DNA of 37,873 nt from Staphylococcus cornubiensis (GCF_900183575.1 NZ_FXUZ01000019.1:1-37873), one strand, 5' to 3'. Counted from the first letter of the stretch, positions 25,760-35,487 are shown. The notes: generated by a model not told the origin, from the letters alone. Numbers and translations: made by a program.

Positions 25760-27190
25760 ATGAAACAAGAACAAAAAGTTAAAAAAGAAATCAGTGTTTG
25801 GTATGCCCTACTAACACTTACAATTATGATTGGTGCGATGCTCTATACCGTTGTTAAGCTTCAACAACCGCCACATCTGCCTCTACTCATCGGTACGTCT
25901 GTTGCGATTATTGTTGCCTTAGCTCATGGATATCGTTGGGAAGAAGTAGAAGAAATGATGTATAAAGGGATCCGACATGCTTTACCGGCAGTGGTAATTA
26001 TCATGTTAGTGGGTCTGATTATCGGTGCGTGGATTGGTAGCGGCGTTGTTGCGGCTATGATTTATTATGGTCTGAAATTAATTTCTCCTACATATTTCTT
26101 AGCAGTTGTAGTGATTATTTGTGGTATCGTGTCATTGGCGATTGGTAGTAGTTGGTCAACTATGGCAACGGTAGGTGTTGCATCAATGGGTATCGGGATG
26201 AGTATGGGGCTATCACCAGGTATGGTTGCAGGTGCTGTCATCTCAGGTTCATATTTTGGTGATAAAATGAGCCCGTTATCAGATACGACGAACCTTGCTT
26301 CAGGGTTAACGAATGTTGATTTGTTTGAACATATTCGTCACATGTTTTATACCACGATTCCAGGTCTCATTATTTCATTAATCATTTTCTTTGTTATGGG
26401 ACAAATGTATGGTAGTGATCATTTAGAACAACAAAAAATTGATGCCATTATGAACGGCATTCAAGATGCATTTGTGATTTCACCATGGTTGCTGTTGATA
26501 CCGCTGATTGTCATCATTGCGGTTGCTTTTAAAGTTCCAGCCATTCCAGCTATTGTTTTAGGGATTGTGTTAGGATTCTTTACGCAAATTTTTGTGCAAG
26601 GAGATACACTCGTCAACGCTGTAAAAGTACTACAGACAGGTTTTACTATTGATTCTGGCAATAAAACAATCGATGAACTTTTTAATCGTGGTGGTCTAGA
26701 ATCGATGTTCTACACGATTTCACTTACATTGGTTGCGATGACGTTTGGTGGCTTACTTGAATATTCAGGCATGTTAAAAGCGCTGATCTCCGTGGTGTTA
26801 AAGTTTGCGAAAAATACTGGTTCATTAATCGCATCAGTCATCATTTCGTGTGTAGGGACGAATTTATCTTGTTCTGAGCAGTATATCTCGATTATTGTGC
26901 CATCACGTATGTATGTCTCAACATTTATTGATAAAGGGCTTCATCCTAAAAACTTATCGCGTGCATTAGAAGATGGCGGTACGTTGACGTCAGTATTTGT
27001 GCCTTGGAATACGTGTGGTGTGTTTATCTTTACGACATTAGGCGTCTCTGTCAGTCAATATGGACCGTTTGCAATATTGAACTTTATTGTACCGATTATT
27101 TCAATTATTTACGGCTTTACAGGATTCAAAATTATTAAATTATCACCAGCTGAAAAAACGTATTATCAGCAGCAAGAAGTAGTCCATTAA
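25760..27190 (+). CDS. nhaC: Na+/H+ antiporter, NhaC family
   Basis: A 476-residue inner-membrane antiporter with about eleven to twelve hydrophobic segments. Family signatures are clear: GSSWSTMATVG (129-139) and GDKMSPLSDTTNLASG (167-182), which carry the ion-binding charged and hydroxyl residues, and a C-terminal mirror motif SALEDGGTLTS-like (RALEDGGTLTSVFVPWNTCG). It should expel sodium in exchange for protons; some NhaC members instead exchange malate and lactate, so the substrate is not certain. AAAGGAGAGGG precedes the start. Confidence 0.92.
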   Translation: MKQEQKVKKEISVWYALLTLTIMIGAMLYTVVKLQQPPHLPLLIGTSVAIIVALAHGYRWEEVEEMMYKGIRHALPAVVIIMLVGLIIGAWIGSGVVAAMIYYGLKLISPTYFLAVVVIICGIVSLAIGSSWSTMATVGVASMGIGMSMGLSPGMVAGAVISGSYFGDKMSPLSDTTNLASGLTNVDLFEHIRHMFYTTIPGLIISLIIFFVMGQMYGSDHLEQQKIDAIMNGIQDAFVISPWLLLIPLIVIIAVAFKVPAIPAIVLGIVLGFFTQIFVQGDTLVNAVKVLQTGFTIDSGNKTIDELFNRGGLESMFYTISLTLVAMTFGGLLEYSGMLKALISVVLKFAKNTGSLIASVIISCVGTNLSCSEQYISIIVPSRMYVSTFIDKGLHPKNLSRALEDGGTLTSVFVPWNTCGVFIFTTLGVSVSQYGPFAILNFIVPIISIIYGFTGFKIIKLSPAEKTYYQQQEVVH

Positions 27191-27250
27191 ACAATTGTTG
27201 CCTATGATAAATAACATGAAAAATGGGTATAACTAGAAAGAGGTGATGAT

Positions 27251-27655
27251 ATGCCAATTGTTTATTACGATGATCGTTGTATTTATTGCTATAATTATGC
27301 GATTTGGTTAATTCGACACGGACTTTCTAGAAGTTATCAGTTTGTACCGTTAAAAAGTACGGCGGGTGATGCATTGAAAAAAGCGCATCCTGAAGTGCTT
27401 GAATACAATAGCGTGGTACTCCAAGAAGGGGACCATCTCACATTTCAATCTACAGCGATTGCGAAATTAATTTTTACGTTAGATGGATATAAGTGGCTCG
27501 CTGCATTACTGTGGCTCGTTCCAAAACCGTTGAGAAATCTAGGGTATCAACTATTTGCGGATAATCGAGATAAAATGTGGAAAACAACTTGGGCCAAAGC
27601 CAATGCATATGAACAGTCCTTTTTTAAACAAACCCAAGTCCCTACAAAAGAATGA
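27251..27655 (+). CDS. DCC-family thiol-disulfide oxidoreductase (DUF393)
   Basis: A 134-residue protein of the DCC family, named after its motif Asp-Cys-X-X-Cys; here it reads YYDDRCIYC (Asp8, Cys10, Cys13) in a thioredoxin-like N-terminus. Conserved later stretches include SVVLQEGDHLTFQSTAIAKL and the KPLRNLGYQLFADNR region. The role of these proteins is poorly known; a redox function is suggested by the CxxC pair. AAGAGGTGAT precedes the ATG. Confidence 0.88.
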   Translation: MPIVYYDDRCIYCYNYAIWLIRHGLSRSYQFVPLKSTAGDALKKAHPEVLEYNSVVLQEGDHLTFQSTAIAKLIFTLDGYKWLAALLWLVPKPLRNLGYQLFADNRDKMWKTTWAKANAYEQSFFKQTQVPTKE

Positions 27656-27669
27656 GTAATCATACAAAA

Positions 27670-28049
27670 GAGGGTAGGACATTATGAAAAGCCAGTCCTA
27701 TTTATCGTGGAGCTATAACTACATTTGATGATAATAACGACGAAAACGAAGAAGAATTGGACATAAAAAGTGGATGATATGGATTATCTTCATTTTAGAA
27801 ACTTGCCCTCTGTTCCAGTAATTTGAGTATGATTGCCAGAAGGCTGAGACTCTTGAGGGATCAGCTGGTCCGGAAAATCCACTAACGCTTCAACAAATGT
27901 AATAGTTTAATTAAGCGTTAGTTAGTTGAAGGGCCAGCCCCTAAGAACGCGAAGCCATGAGGGCAATCAAAAATACAATTCAAAGCAGAAGGGCAAGTTG
28001 AACAAAATATTGCATCAATACTGTCAAAATTTTCAATGTCCCAACCTCT
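27670..28049 (+). repeat. Intergenic repeat, full-length copy
   Basis: The most complete copy in the window, about 380 bases. Ends are imperfect inverted repeats: GAGGGTAGGACATTATG at the left and ATGTCCCAACCTC at the right. The interior contains a hairpin CTAACGCTT / AAGCGTTAG and the block CAGCCCCTAAGAACGCGAAG. No coding frame. It matches the copies at 24310, 35133 (inverted) and 37123. Confidence 0.8.
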
Positions 28050-28192
28050 TATTTTTTATTGCTGTTGACGTTGGTGTTAGTTGACAAAAGAAATGATTGC
28101 ATGAATAGCCCGAAACACTGTTAACCATGCGAGACCAAGCTTAGCATCCAAAAGCATAAAGCGTCGATAGGAAGCGGACAAGTTTAGCAATA

Positions 28193-28230
28193 AAAAACCA
28201 CCTACATTGTCATGTGAGGTGGTTTTTTTG
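28193..28230. terminator. deoD terminator
   Basis: Stem AAAACCACCT / AGGTGGTTTT with A and T runs on both sides, six bases beyond the deoD stop on the minus strand. Confidence 0.9.
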
Positions 28231-28235
28231 AATGA

Positions 28236-28946
28236 TTATTCCGCGATTTCTAACGCGACTTCCATCATTTGTGTGAAGGAATTTTGACGTTCTTCTGCAG
28301 TTGTCGCTTCATCACGAAGTAAATGGTCACTTACTGTAAAAATACCTAATGCTTTTTTACCCGCTTTAGTTGCATTTAAATATAAACCTGCTGATTCCAT
28401 TTCAACACCTAAAATGCCCATTTCAATCCATTTTTGGTTGAAGTCAGGGTTCGCATTGTAGAATGTGTCTGAAGATAAAATGTTACCAACATGTGCACGC
28501 GCACCAATCTCATCCGCTTTTTCTTTAGCTTTAACGACTAAATCGAAGTCAGCAAGTGGTGAGAAGTGACCTGGAATTTGGAATTGGTCAACGTAATCAG
28601 AGTTTGTTGATGCACCTTGGCCAATAATAATGTCGTAAAGTTGAATATCTTCTTGCATTGCACCACAAGAACCGATACGGATAATGGTATCCACATCAAA
28701 GAAGTTATAAAGTTCGTATGAGTAAATACCAATACTTGGGATACCCATACCTGATCCCATTACTGAAATTTCTTTACCTTTATATGTACCTGTATAGCCA
28801 AACATGTTACGTACGTCGTTAAATTGCTCTACATTTTCTAAAAAGTTTTCAGCAATAAATTTTGCACGTAATGGGTCACCTGGCATTAAGACAGTTTTTG
28901 CAATTTTTTTACCATTAGGTTGAATATGTGGTGTTCCTTGAGTCAT
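28236..28946 (-). CDS. deoD: Purine nucleoside phosphorylase, DeoD type
   Basis: Cleaves purine (deoxy)nucleosides with phosphate to base and (deoxy)ribose-1-phosphate. The 236-residue hexameric-type enzyme shows the phosphate-site MPGDPLRAKF (21-30), RIGSCGA (90-96), the nucleoside-site VEMESAGLY (181-189) and SDHLLRDE (206-213) with the catalytic aspartate. The ATG at 28946 is chosen because AAGGAG is nine bases before it; an in-frame ATG at 28955 directly abuts that site and cannot use it. It is divergent from pdp, another nucleoside-salvage gene. Confidence 0.96.
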   Translation of the reverse strand: MTQGTPHIQPNGKKIAKTVLMPGDPLRAKFIAENFLENVEQFNDVRNMFGYTGTYKGKEISVMGSGMGIPSIGIYSYELYNFFDVDTIIRIGSCGAMQEDIQLYDIIIGQGASTNSDYVDQFQIPGHFSPLADFDLVVKAKEKADEIGARAHVGNILSSDTFYNANPDFNQKWIEMGILGVEMESAGLYLNATKAGKKALGIFTVSDHLLRDEATTAEERQNSFTQMMEVALEIAE

Positions 28947-29165
28947 CTGAAACATCTCCTTAATACTTTTATTATCACTTTAAAGATAACAGATGTATCA
29001 CTAAATGTCGACGAAGTTCTAAGAGTGATATCAATTGAAAAAGTTGATGAATTGACAAATAATTAGGAATGCTTTCGTTTCAACAATCAAGGGCATTCGT
29101 TTATAATAAAAGTGTATACAACAATTTGATAACTTCAAAAATGATAAAGAAATGAGGGAATAGCC

Positions 29166-30467
29166 ATGAGAATGGTAGATATTATTGCTAAAAAAAGGGA
29201 TGGACATGCATTAACGAAAGAAGAAATTGAATTTGTCGTGAATGGTTATACGAAAGATGAAATTCCTGATTATCAAATGTCTAGTTTAGCAATGGCAATT
29301 TTTTTCCAAGATATGACAGATGAAGAACGTGCTTATTTAACGATGGCGATGGTTGAATCAGGCGATCAAATTGACCTTTCTAATATTGAGGGTATTAAGG
29401 TTGATAAACATTCAACAGGTGGTGTAGGTGATACGACGACACTTGTTCTTGCACCATTAGTTGCCGCGTTAGATGTACCTGTTGCGAAAATGAGTGGTCG
29501 TGGTTTAGGTCATACAGGAGGCACGATTGACAAATTAGAATCTGTAGAGGGCTTCCACGTTGAAATTTCTGAAGAAGAATTTGTGAAGTTAGTAAATGAA
29601 GATCGTGTGGCGGTTATCGGTCAAACGGGTAACCTAACGCCTGCAGACAAAAAGATTTATGCGCTCCGTGATGTGACAGCGACAGTGAATTCTATTCCAC
29701 TAATTGCATCATCTATTATGAGTAAAAAAATTGCAGCCGGTGCAGATGCTATCGTATTGGACGTTAAAACAGGTAACGGTGCTTTCATGAAAACAGTAGA
29801 AGATGCGGAACAATTGGCGCATGCAATGGTTAAAATCGGTAATCAAGTGGGTCGTCAAACGATGGCGATTATTTCTGATATGAGTCAGCCACTAGGTCGT
29901 GCGATTGGTAACGCGCTTGAATTACAAGAAGCCATTGATACGTTAAAAGGTGAAGGTCCTGAAGATTTAACGGAACTTGTATTAACATTAGGTTCTCAAA
30001 TGGTTGTACTTGCTCAAAAAGCGAAAGATTTAGATGAGGCACGTGGTATGTTGCAAGAAGTGATTGATAATGGTCAAGCACTTGAAAAATTCAAAACGTT
30101 CTTAAGCAATCAAGGTGGGGACGCATCTGTTGTAGATGATCCTTCAAAATTACCAACAGCACAATACCAAATTGAATTACCAGCACAACGTAGCGGTGTC
30201 GTTTCAGAAATGATTGCCAATGAAATCGGTATTGCTTCAATGATGTTAGGCGCAGGTCGTCAAACGAAAGAAGATGTCATTGATTTAGCAGTAGGTTTGG
30301 TACTCAACAAAAAAGTCGGTGATCGTGTAGAAGAAGGCGAATCACTGTTAACAATTTATGCGAATAGTGAAGATGTCGAACAAGTCAAACAAAAATTGTA
30401 TGATAACATTACGATTTCAGACCACGCAGAACAACCACAGCTTATTCATACAATCATTACTGAATAA
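29166..30467 (+). CDS. pdp: Pyrimidine-nucleoside phosphorylase
   Basis: Phosphorolyses uridine, thymidine and deoxyuridine. The 433-residue protein has the family signature [17 protein letters not shown] (81-97), the glycine-rich [11 protein letters not shown] that closes on phosphate, and a C-terminal lipoyl-like fold ([18 protein letters not shown]). GAGGGAA upstream of the ATG sets the start. With divergent deoD it forms a nucleoside-salvage block. A DoxX-like gene follows 11 bases after its stop and is probably co-transcribed. Confidence 0.96.
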   Translation: MRMVDIIAKKRDGHALTKEEIEFVVNGYTKDEIPDYQMSSLAMAIFFQDMTDEERAYLTMAMVESGDQIDLSNIEGIKVDKHSTGGVGDTTTLVLAPLVAALDVPVAKMSGRGLGHTGGTIDKLESVEGFHVEISEEEFVKLVNEDRVAVIGQTGNLTPADKKIYALRDVTATVNSIPLIASSIMSKKIAAGADAIVLDVKTGNGAFMKTVEDAEQLAHAMVKIGNQVGRQTMAIISDMSQPLGRAIGNALELQEAIDTLKGEGPEDLTELVLTLGSQMVVLAQKAKDLDEARGMLQEVIDNGQALEKFKTFLSNQGGDASVVDDPSKLPTAQYQIELPAQRSGVVSEMIANEIGIASMMLGAGRQTKEDVIDLAVGLVLNKKVGDRVEEGESLLTIYANSEDVEQVKQKLYDNITISDHAEQPQLIHTIITE

Positions 30468-30478
30468 AGGATGATAAG

Positions 30479-30832
30479 ATGAAACAAATAGGTCGAATCG
30501 TATTAGGTCTCGCATTTATGGCAATTGGGGTACTCCATTTTACAAGAGAGCGTCAATTTAGAAATATTGTGCCAGCGTATTTACCCTTTCGTAAAACAGC
30601 TGTACTCGTGACAGGTGTATGCGAAATCGTGATTGGCGTGTTGTTAGTATTACGACGCCCATCAAACACATTGAAAAACTGGATGAATGCATTTTTACTC
30701 GCAGTTTTTCCAGCAAATATTTATATGGCACGCAAAAAATTGCCATTAGGGGACAAACCATTATCTGATACAGCGAGATATGGACGTCTTCCATTACAAT
30801 TTGTACTCATGTATATCATTAAGAAATTATAG
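30479..30832 (+). CDS. DoxX-like membrane protein
   Basis: A 117-residue protein with four predicted membrane segments (about 4-20, 41-59, 67-82 and 103-115). It resembles the DoxX/DoxD-like family by the IGRIVLGLAFMAIGVLHFT start and the VTGVCEIVIGVLL second helix. AAAGGATGA precedes the ATG, 11 bases after pdp. Function unknown; position in the pdp transcript may be incidental. Confidence 0.8.
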   Translation: MKQIGRIVLGLAFMAIGVLHFTRERQFRNIVPAYLPFRKTAVLVTGVCEIVIGVLLVLRRPSNTLKNWMNAFLLAVFPANIYMARKKLPLGDKPLSDTARYGRLPLQFVLMYIIKKL

Positions 30833-30841
30833 TTGAACAAT

Positions 30842-30888
30842 AAAACCGAGTAACGACACTGTTAAAGTTGTGTTGTTACTCGGTTTTT
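30842..30888. terminator. Shared terminator of the DoxX-like gene and luxS
   Basis: Stem AAAACCGAGTAACGACAC / GTGTTGTTACTCGGTTTT lies between convergent genes, with T runs in both directions. Confidence 0.92.
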
Positions 30889-30892
30889 ATGT

Positions 30893-31363
30893 TTATTTAC
30901 CTGTTCCGAAAACGTCATGCCATTGGTCACGTTTGTCTAAAAAGGCTTGTGCGATTTCTTTTGCACCTTCTAATGAGTGTGAAGCAGCCCAACCACATTG
31001 TACTTCATTACAAGCAGGTACTTCCTCCGCAGCTAATACATCTTGTAGTGTTTTTTCGACGATGTTTAACACATCATCATAATCGGTATGGTTAATGAAA
31101 GAGACGTAGAACCCTGTTTGGCAACCCATTGGACTCAAATCGACAACTTTGTCTGAATGGTTACGAATATTTTCGGCCATGAGATGCTCTAAAGAATGAA
31201 GTCCAGGCATTTCCATATGTTCTTTATTCGGTTGTTTGAAGCGAATGTCGTATTTATAAATGTCATCTCCATTAAGACCTTGCATTTTGCCCGCGAGACG
31301 AATGTATGGTGCAACAACTTTAGTATGGTCTAAGTTAAAACTTTCAACGTTCATTTTTGGCAT
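30893..31363 (-). CDS. luxS: S-ribosylhomocysteine lyase
   Basis: Splits S-ribosylhomocysteine into homocysteine and the AI-2 precursor DPD in the activated methyl cycle. The 156-residue enzyme has the metal motif HSLEH (56-60) and the second metal ligand Cys123 in [10 protein letters not shown], with the conserved [10 protein letters not shown] (78-86, catalytic Cys81 in this numbering). The ATG at 31363 follows AAGGAGG by eight bases; a frame-consistent ATG at 31381 lies upstream of that site. It neighbours a SAM riboswitch operon. Confidence 0.96.
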   Translation of the reverse strand: MPKMNVESFNLDHTKVVAPYIRLAGKMQGLNGDDIYKYDIRFKQPNKEHMEMPGLHSLEHLMAENIRNHSDKVVDLSPMGCQTGFYVSFINHTDYDDVLNIVEKTLQDVLAAEEVPACNEVQCGWAASHSLEGAKEIAQAFLDKRDQWHDVFGTGK

Positions 31364-31612
31364 TGGTATGACCTCCTTCATGTTTAAATCTATTTTAACA
31401 TATTCAAAAGAAGATGAAAGGGGCTAGCAATGTGTTTAAATCGCGGTATAATAGGGAAAAGTGCTTTAAACCTATTATTACGAGTAGTTTAGTAAGGATT
31501 AATGCAATTTAAAAAATATTTTAGATGAACTACAAAGTCATAGCGAAATCGAAATTTGTAGCAAGAAGAGTGGAAATATCGTTAGAAAATTTTGAAGAGT
31601 TTTAAAAATGGC

Positions 31613-31641
31613 ATGACAAAGTGCTAAAAATTCGTTAAAAT
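31613..31641 (+). promoter_or_regulatory. Promoter of the SAM-riboswitch operon
   Basis: ATGACA (31613-31618) and TAAAAT (31636-31641) are 17 bases apart, about 20 bases upstream of the aptamer. Confidence 0.55.
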
Positions 31642-31662
31642 AATTACAAAATTGAATCAATA

Positions 31663-31847
31663 TTTATCAAGAGTGGTGGAGGGAATTGGCCCTATGAAAC
31701 CCAGCAACCTCATCGGATAACGATAAAGGTGCGAATTCCAACAGTGTAAATGCTGAAAGATAAATGAGGGCAGAGATGTTATCGCAAATATACATCAGTC
31801 ACACTTATCAATGTTTGTGTTGGATGTAGTTTGAGATAACATTTTTT
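31663..31847 (+). ncRNA. SAM-I (S-box) riboswitch with terminator
   Basis: Aptamer 31663-31764: closing stem TTTATC / GATAAA, then the consensus blocks AGAGTGGTGGAGGGA, GGCCCTATGAAACCC, GCAACC, AAGGTGC, AATTCC and CTGAAAGATAAA in the usual order. The expression platform is a long hairpin (31776-31840) with outer arms ATGTTATC / GATAACAT followed by TTTTTT (to 31847). With SAM bound the terminator should form and stop transcription of the two downstream genes. Confidence 0.95.
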
Positions 31848-31868
31848 GTTTAAGGAGGAATCAACACA

Positions 31869-33050
31869 GTGATAACGGTAGAACAACGTATTTTAGATTA
31901 TATTGATCAACATAAATGGGCTTATATTGACATGAGCCATCAAATTCACGGACGTCCTGAATTGGGCAATGAGGAAATTTTTGCTTCTCGTTTACTGATA
32001 GAACATTTAAAAGCACACGATTTTGAAGTAGAACGAGATATTGCAGGACATTCGACAGGTTTTATTGCGACGTATGAATCGGAAGTTGAGGGACCGACGA
32101 TAAGCTATCTTGCTGAATATGATGCGTTACCAGGATTAGGACATGCCTGTGGTCATAATATTATCGGTACATCGAGCATGTTAGCGGCGATTGCGTTAAA
32201 ACAAGTTGTGGATGACATAGGGGGAAAAGTCATTTTGTTTGGTTGTCCTGCAGAGGAAGGTGGCGAAAATGGAAGTGCAAAGGCTTCTTATGTAAATGAA
32301 GGGCTATTTGATGATGTCGATGTTGCATTAATGATTCATCCGGGTAATGAAACGTATCCGACGATTCCGACCCTTGCCGTCGACGTGTTAGACATCAAAT
32401 TTTATGGTCAAAGTGCGCACGCTTCGGAAAATGCGGAGGAAGCACGCAATGCATTAGATGCGATGCTGAGCTATTTTAATGGTGTTGCACAACTTCGTCA
32501 ACATATTAAAAAGACAGAGCGTGTACACGGCGTCATTTTAGATGGCGGTCAAGCAGCGAATATTATTCCTGACTTTACACATGCGCGTTTTTATACACGT
32601 GCGACGACGAGAAAAGACTTGGATATACTTACTTCAAGGGTTCATGATATTGCGCGAGGGGCGGCAATACAGACTGGCTGTGATTTTGAGTTTGAACCGA
32701 TTCAAAATGGGGTGAACGAATTTATTAAGTCACCACAATTGGATGCGCTATTTGAACATTATGCGACAGCACTCGGTGAAGAAGTGAGTCATGACGATTT
32801 CGGATACGGTTCAACTGACACAGGGAATGTCAGCCATGTCGTTCCAACGATTCATCCTCACGTTAAAATTGGGCCGAGAAGTTTAGTCGGGCATACGCAT
32901 CGTTTTCGTGAAGCGGCGGCGAGTCCGATGGGGGATGATGCATTGATTAAAGGTGCAAAAATCATCGCATTAATGGGGGCAAAATTAATACAAGATCAAA
33001 CGTTATTAGCAGAGATACAAAAGGAGCATCAACATAAAAGGGAGAAATGA
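31869..33050 (+). CDS. M20-family amidohydrolase under SAM control
   Basis: A 393-residue M20D-type metal-dependent hydrolase that removes an acyl or amino-acyl group from an amide. Motifs: HGRPELGNEE (27-36), YDALPGLGHACGHNIIG with metal-site Cys94 and His96, GCPAEEGGENG (125-135) with the catalytic Glu pair, and MIHPG with His157; a dimerisation domain is inserted in the middle. The closest named relatives act on p-aminobenzoyl-glutamate, N-acetyl amino acids or N-acyl sulfur amino acids. The start is GTG, ten bases after AAGGAGG. The SAM riboswitch points to a sulfur-containing substrate, but this is inference. Followed after three bases by the ATP-grasp gene. Confidence 0.88.
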   Translation: MITVEQRILDYIDQHKWAYIDMSHQIHGRPELGNEEIFASRLLIEHLKAHDFEVERDIAGHSTGFIATYESEVEGPTISYLAEYDALPGLGHACGHNIIGTSSMLAAIALKQVVDDIGGKVILFGCPAEEGGENGSAKASYVNEGLFDDVDVALMIHPGNETYPTIPTLAVDVLDIKFYGQSAHASENAEEARNALDAMLSYFNGVAQLRQHIKKTERVHGVILDGGQAANIIPDFTHARFYTRATTRKDLDILTSRVHDIARGAAIQTGCDFEFEPIQNGVNEFIKSPQLDALFEHYATALGEEVSHDDFGYGSTDTGNVSHVVPTIHPHVKIGPRSLVGHTHRFREAAASPMGDDALIKGAKIIALMGAKLIQDQTLLAEIQKEHQHKREK

Positions 33051-33053
33051 TCA

Positions 33054-34244
33054 ATGACACACCACATTCAATATCGTAGTCAATTAACTATGGGAGAAAT
33101 TTATGACACCAACATCGTGTATACTTCTAGACCCTCGTATGTTTCGAATCCTTGGTTAGCACCAGATGAACATCAATCTAACTTTTTAACAGGGCGTGAG
33201 TTACTCATTGCGCAATTACCAGTTATTGTTCATGAGGCGAGTATTACGGACAAATTAAAACAATTATTTCAGTTGATAGGTGAAGAAATTCCACAAGATG
33301 TCATCACGTTTCATGACCAGGAGAGCTATGAACAAACATTAAAGCGACTGACAGAAGAGGAAGCACGCGCGATTTATTTCCAATATGTCCATGGTGACGA
33401 TATTGTTGACGCGAAAGATTATGCGATAGATAAGCAACTGTTTAAAGACTTAAATAACAAATCATTAATTCCGAAATGGACTGGCGGTCGATATGTCCCA
33501 AAACGAGAAATTGTCGCATTTAAAGACTTTAAAGCTGCGGTCAAACAATGGGATTTACCGCTCGTCATTAAACCAGGCGACGATTTACCAACTGCTGGGG
33601 GTTACGGCGTCATGATTTGTTATAACGAGGAAGATTTAGAAAAAGCGATGACACGTGTCGAACAGGCTGAAGCGGCTACAGAGACATTAATCATCGAACA
33701 ATGTGTTGAAGCGGTCGATAACTATTGTGTACAGTATGCATGGCACCCCGAAGATGGCATCGTTTACTTAGGTTCGGCCAAGCAACTGACAAATGCGTAT
33801 GGCTTTTATAACGGTAATATTAACGCCATCACAGTACCTGAAAAGGTCATTCAAGCGGGGTACGAGATTATGGACATCGCCGTTAAAGAAGGTTTTATCG
33901 GTATTGCTGGGTTTGACTTACTTGTCGATGCAGCAGGTGACGTGTATGCCATTGATTTAAATTTTAGACAAAATGGGTCGACAAGTATGTTGTTGCTCAA
34001 AGACAAACTAACAGGTCCATATCACAAGTTTTACAGTTATTTTGCGAACGGAGACAATGCGCGATTCTTTAATGCGATTCGTCACTTTATTGAACTTGGT
34101 GTCTTGTATCCACTTTCCTACTATGACGGGGATTGGTATGAAGGCGAACATGTCAATTCGAGGTTTGGCTGTATCTGGCATGCCAGCAGTTTAGAACAAA
34201 TTGAAGCATTTGAAAGACAATTTAAAGAACGTGCAGGCATTTAA
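33054..34244 (+). CDS. ATP-grasp ligase under SAM control
   Basis: A 396-residue protein of the ATP-grasp fold, which forms amide bonds between a carboxylate and an amine through acyl-phosphate. The ATP-binding strand LVIKPGDD with Lys173, the glycine loop AGGYGV (181-186), the LIIEQCVEAVDNYCVQ hinge and the metal-binding AIDLNFRQNGST (299-310, Asp301 and Asn303) are present. The substrate is unknown; such proteins range from amino-acid ligases to carboxylases. It follows the M20 hydrolase by three bases and shares its SAM riboswitch, so ligase and hydrolase probably act on the same kind of compound. GGGAGAAATG precedes the ATG. Confidence 0.85.
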   Translation: MTHHIQYRSQLTMGEIYDTNIVYTSRPSYVSNPWLAPDEHQSNFLTGRELLIAQLPVIVHEASITDKLKQLFQLIGEEIPQDVITFHDQESYEQTLKRLTEEEARAIYFQYVHGDDIVDAKDYAIDKQLFKDLNNKSLIPKWTGGRYVPKREIVAFKDFKAAVKQWDLPLVIKPGDDLPTAGGYGVMICYNEEDLEKAMTRVEQAEAATETLIIEQCVEAVDNYCVQYAWHPEDGIVYLGSAKQLTNAYGFYNGNINAITVPEKVIQAGYEIMDIAVKEGFIGIAGFDLLVDAAGDVYAIDLNFRQNGSTSMLLLKDKLTGPYHKFYSYFANGDNARFFNAIRHFIELGVLYPLSYYDGDWYEGEHVNSRFGCIWHASSLEQIEAFERQFKERAGI

Positions 34245-34363
34245 AACATGATGCATGTTGGTATGTTATAGTGGAATGAGAAGACCATACAGTCGAAATT
34301 TGACGAATAGGGATGTCTGGTTTATATTTGTCAGTGATTTTGATTGAAAAAAGGAGCAGAGTC

Positions 34364-35035
34364 ATGTCATACAAGAATGAACGTTTTTATAAAGATATAC
34401 TTACAAACGAACAATTTTTTATTGCTGTAAAAGATAAAAAAATGATTAAGCATCGTTATAACGGCAAATTGTTATTTTGTTTTTGGACGCGTGAATCTTT
34501 AGCAAAAGCGTATTTAGATAATTTGAATATTGAATACGACAAAATTAAAACAATGGATATCGACCGTTTTGCGACTTATGAATTGGACGAGATGTTTGAT
34601 GAAGAAGATGAGGCATTGGTTAATGTGACTGATAATGCAGAAGGTCATGAAATTAAAATTGTTGAAGCGACAAATGATTTGATGACGGATTTAGATAATA
34701 TTCGTATTCGTGAATTTGTGCAAGATGTGGCGAAAACAGATACAGTCTATGGTTTAAGTCAAAAAGGGGACCGTCAATTTATGTTGGTGTATGACGAAAA
34801 CGATAACTTTGATCAGTCACACTTTATGCCGGTTTGGAGTTTGCGTAAACGTGCCGAGAAAGTGGCAGAAGAGGATTTCGAATCATTTGAATTGATTGAT
34901 GTAGAGGGCGAAGTTTTTGCGGATTGGTTAGATGAGTTGCGTGATGACAATCGTTATGTAGCCATTGATATTAAGCCAGGTGTAGTAGGCACGATTGTGT
35001 CAGCACAAAAATTAGCCAATGAACTCACGTTTTAA
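34364..35035 (+). CDS. Protein with two DUF2750 repeats
   Basis: A 223-residue acidic protein. Two related units are visible: residues about 10-50 (DILTNEQFFIAVKDK..LLFCFWTRESLAKAYL) and about 118-200 (EFVQDVAKTDTVYGLSQKG..FMPVWSLRKRAEKVAEEDFESF), each with the DUF2750 pattern of a short helix, a two-strand hairpin and WS/WT-xR followed by a basic helix. Function unknown. The ATG at 34364 is chosen because AAGGAG lies upstream; an in-frame ATG at 34313 has no ribosome site. Followed by a gene-free stretch with repeats. Confidence 0.8.
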   Translation: MSYKNERFYKDILTNEQFFIAVKDKKMIKHRYNGKLLFCFWTRESLAKAYLDNLNIEYDKIKTMDIDRFATYELDEMFDEEDEALVNVTDNAEGHEIKIVEATNDLMTDLDNIRIREFVQDVAKTDTVYGLSQKGDRQFMLVYDENDNFDQSHFMPVWSLRKRAEKVAEEDFESFELIDVEGEVFADWLDELRDDNRYVAIDIKPGVVGTIVSAQKLANELTF

Positions 35036-35132
35036 AAATAATGATGTTAATTACATCGCAAAAAGACTGATTTTGGAAGTTGTCACTTAAAAAGATGTAA
35101 GTAAAAAGCAATGTAAAAAATGAATTATGTTA

Positions 35133-35426
35133 GAGGGGGAGGGACATAAAAAATTTGATGATATTGATGCAGTGTTTTGTTTAACTTGCCCTGTCCCTAA
35201 GATTTTATGTTTTTAGATTGCCCTCATGGCTTCGCGTTCTTAGGGGCTGGCCCTTCAACTAACTAACGCTTGATTAAACTGTTACATTTGTTGAGGCGTT
35301 AGTGGATTTTCCGGACCAGCTGATCCCTCAAGAGTCTCAGCCTTCTGGCAATCTAACTCCAAATACAGGAAGTAGAGGGCAAGTTTCTGAAATGAAGATA
35401 ATCCAGATCATCCACTTTTTATGTCA
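35133..35426 (-). repeat. Intergenic repeat, inverted copy lacking its head hairpin
   Basis: Reads as the reverse complement of the copy at 27670. The tail end GAGGGGGAGGGACATAAA is intact at 35133, and the interior (GGCCCTTCAACTAACTAACG, CCGGACCAGCTGATCC) is well preserved. It stops at CCACTTTTTATGTC, so the head with its hairpin is missing. Confidence 0.75.
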
Positions 35427-35487
35427 AAGTCACACACGTTTTACTACTGCTTTATCACCATTCAGCGATATAAGTTCATAAAAATTA

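Noticed and set aside
28080..28180. A 26-codon hydrophobic minus-strand frame next to the repeat at 27670 (starts MLLDAKLGLAW), considered as a small toxin or modulin
   Set aside because: No Shine-Dalgarno sequence and no nearby antitoxin or RNA signal; too short to support alone.
29064..29082. cre-like sequence ATGCTTTCGTTTCAA in the deoD-pdp intergenic region
   Set aside because: It is one base short of the cre spacing, so the two halves cannot be aligned to the consensus.
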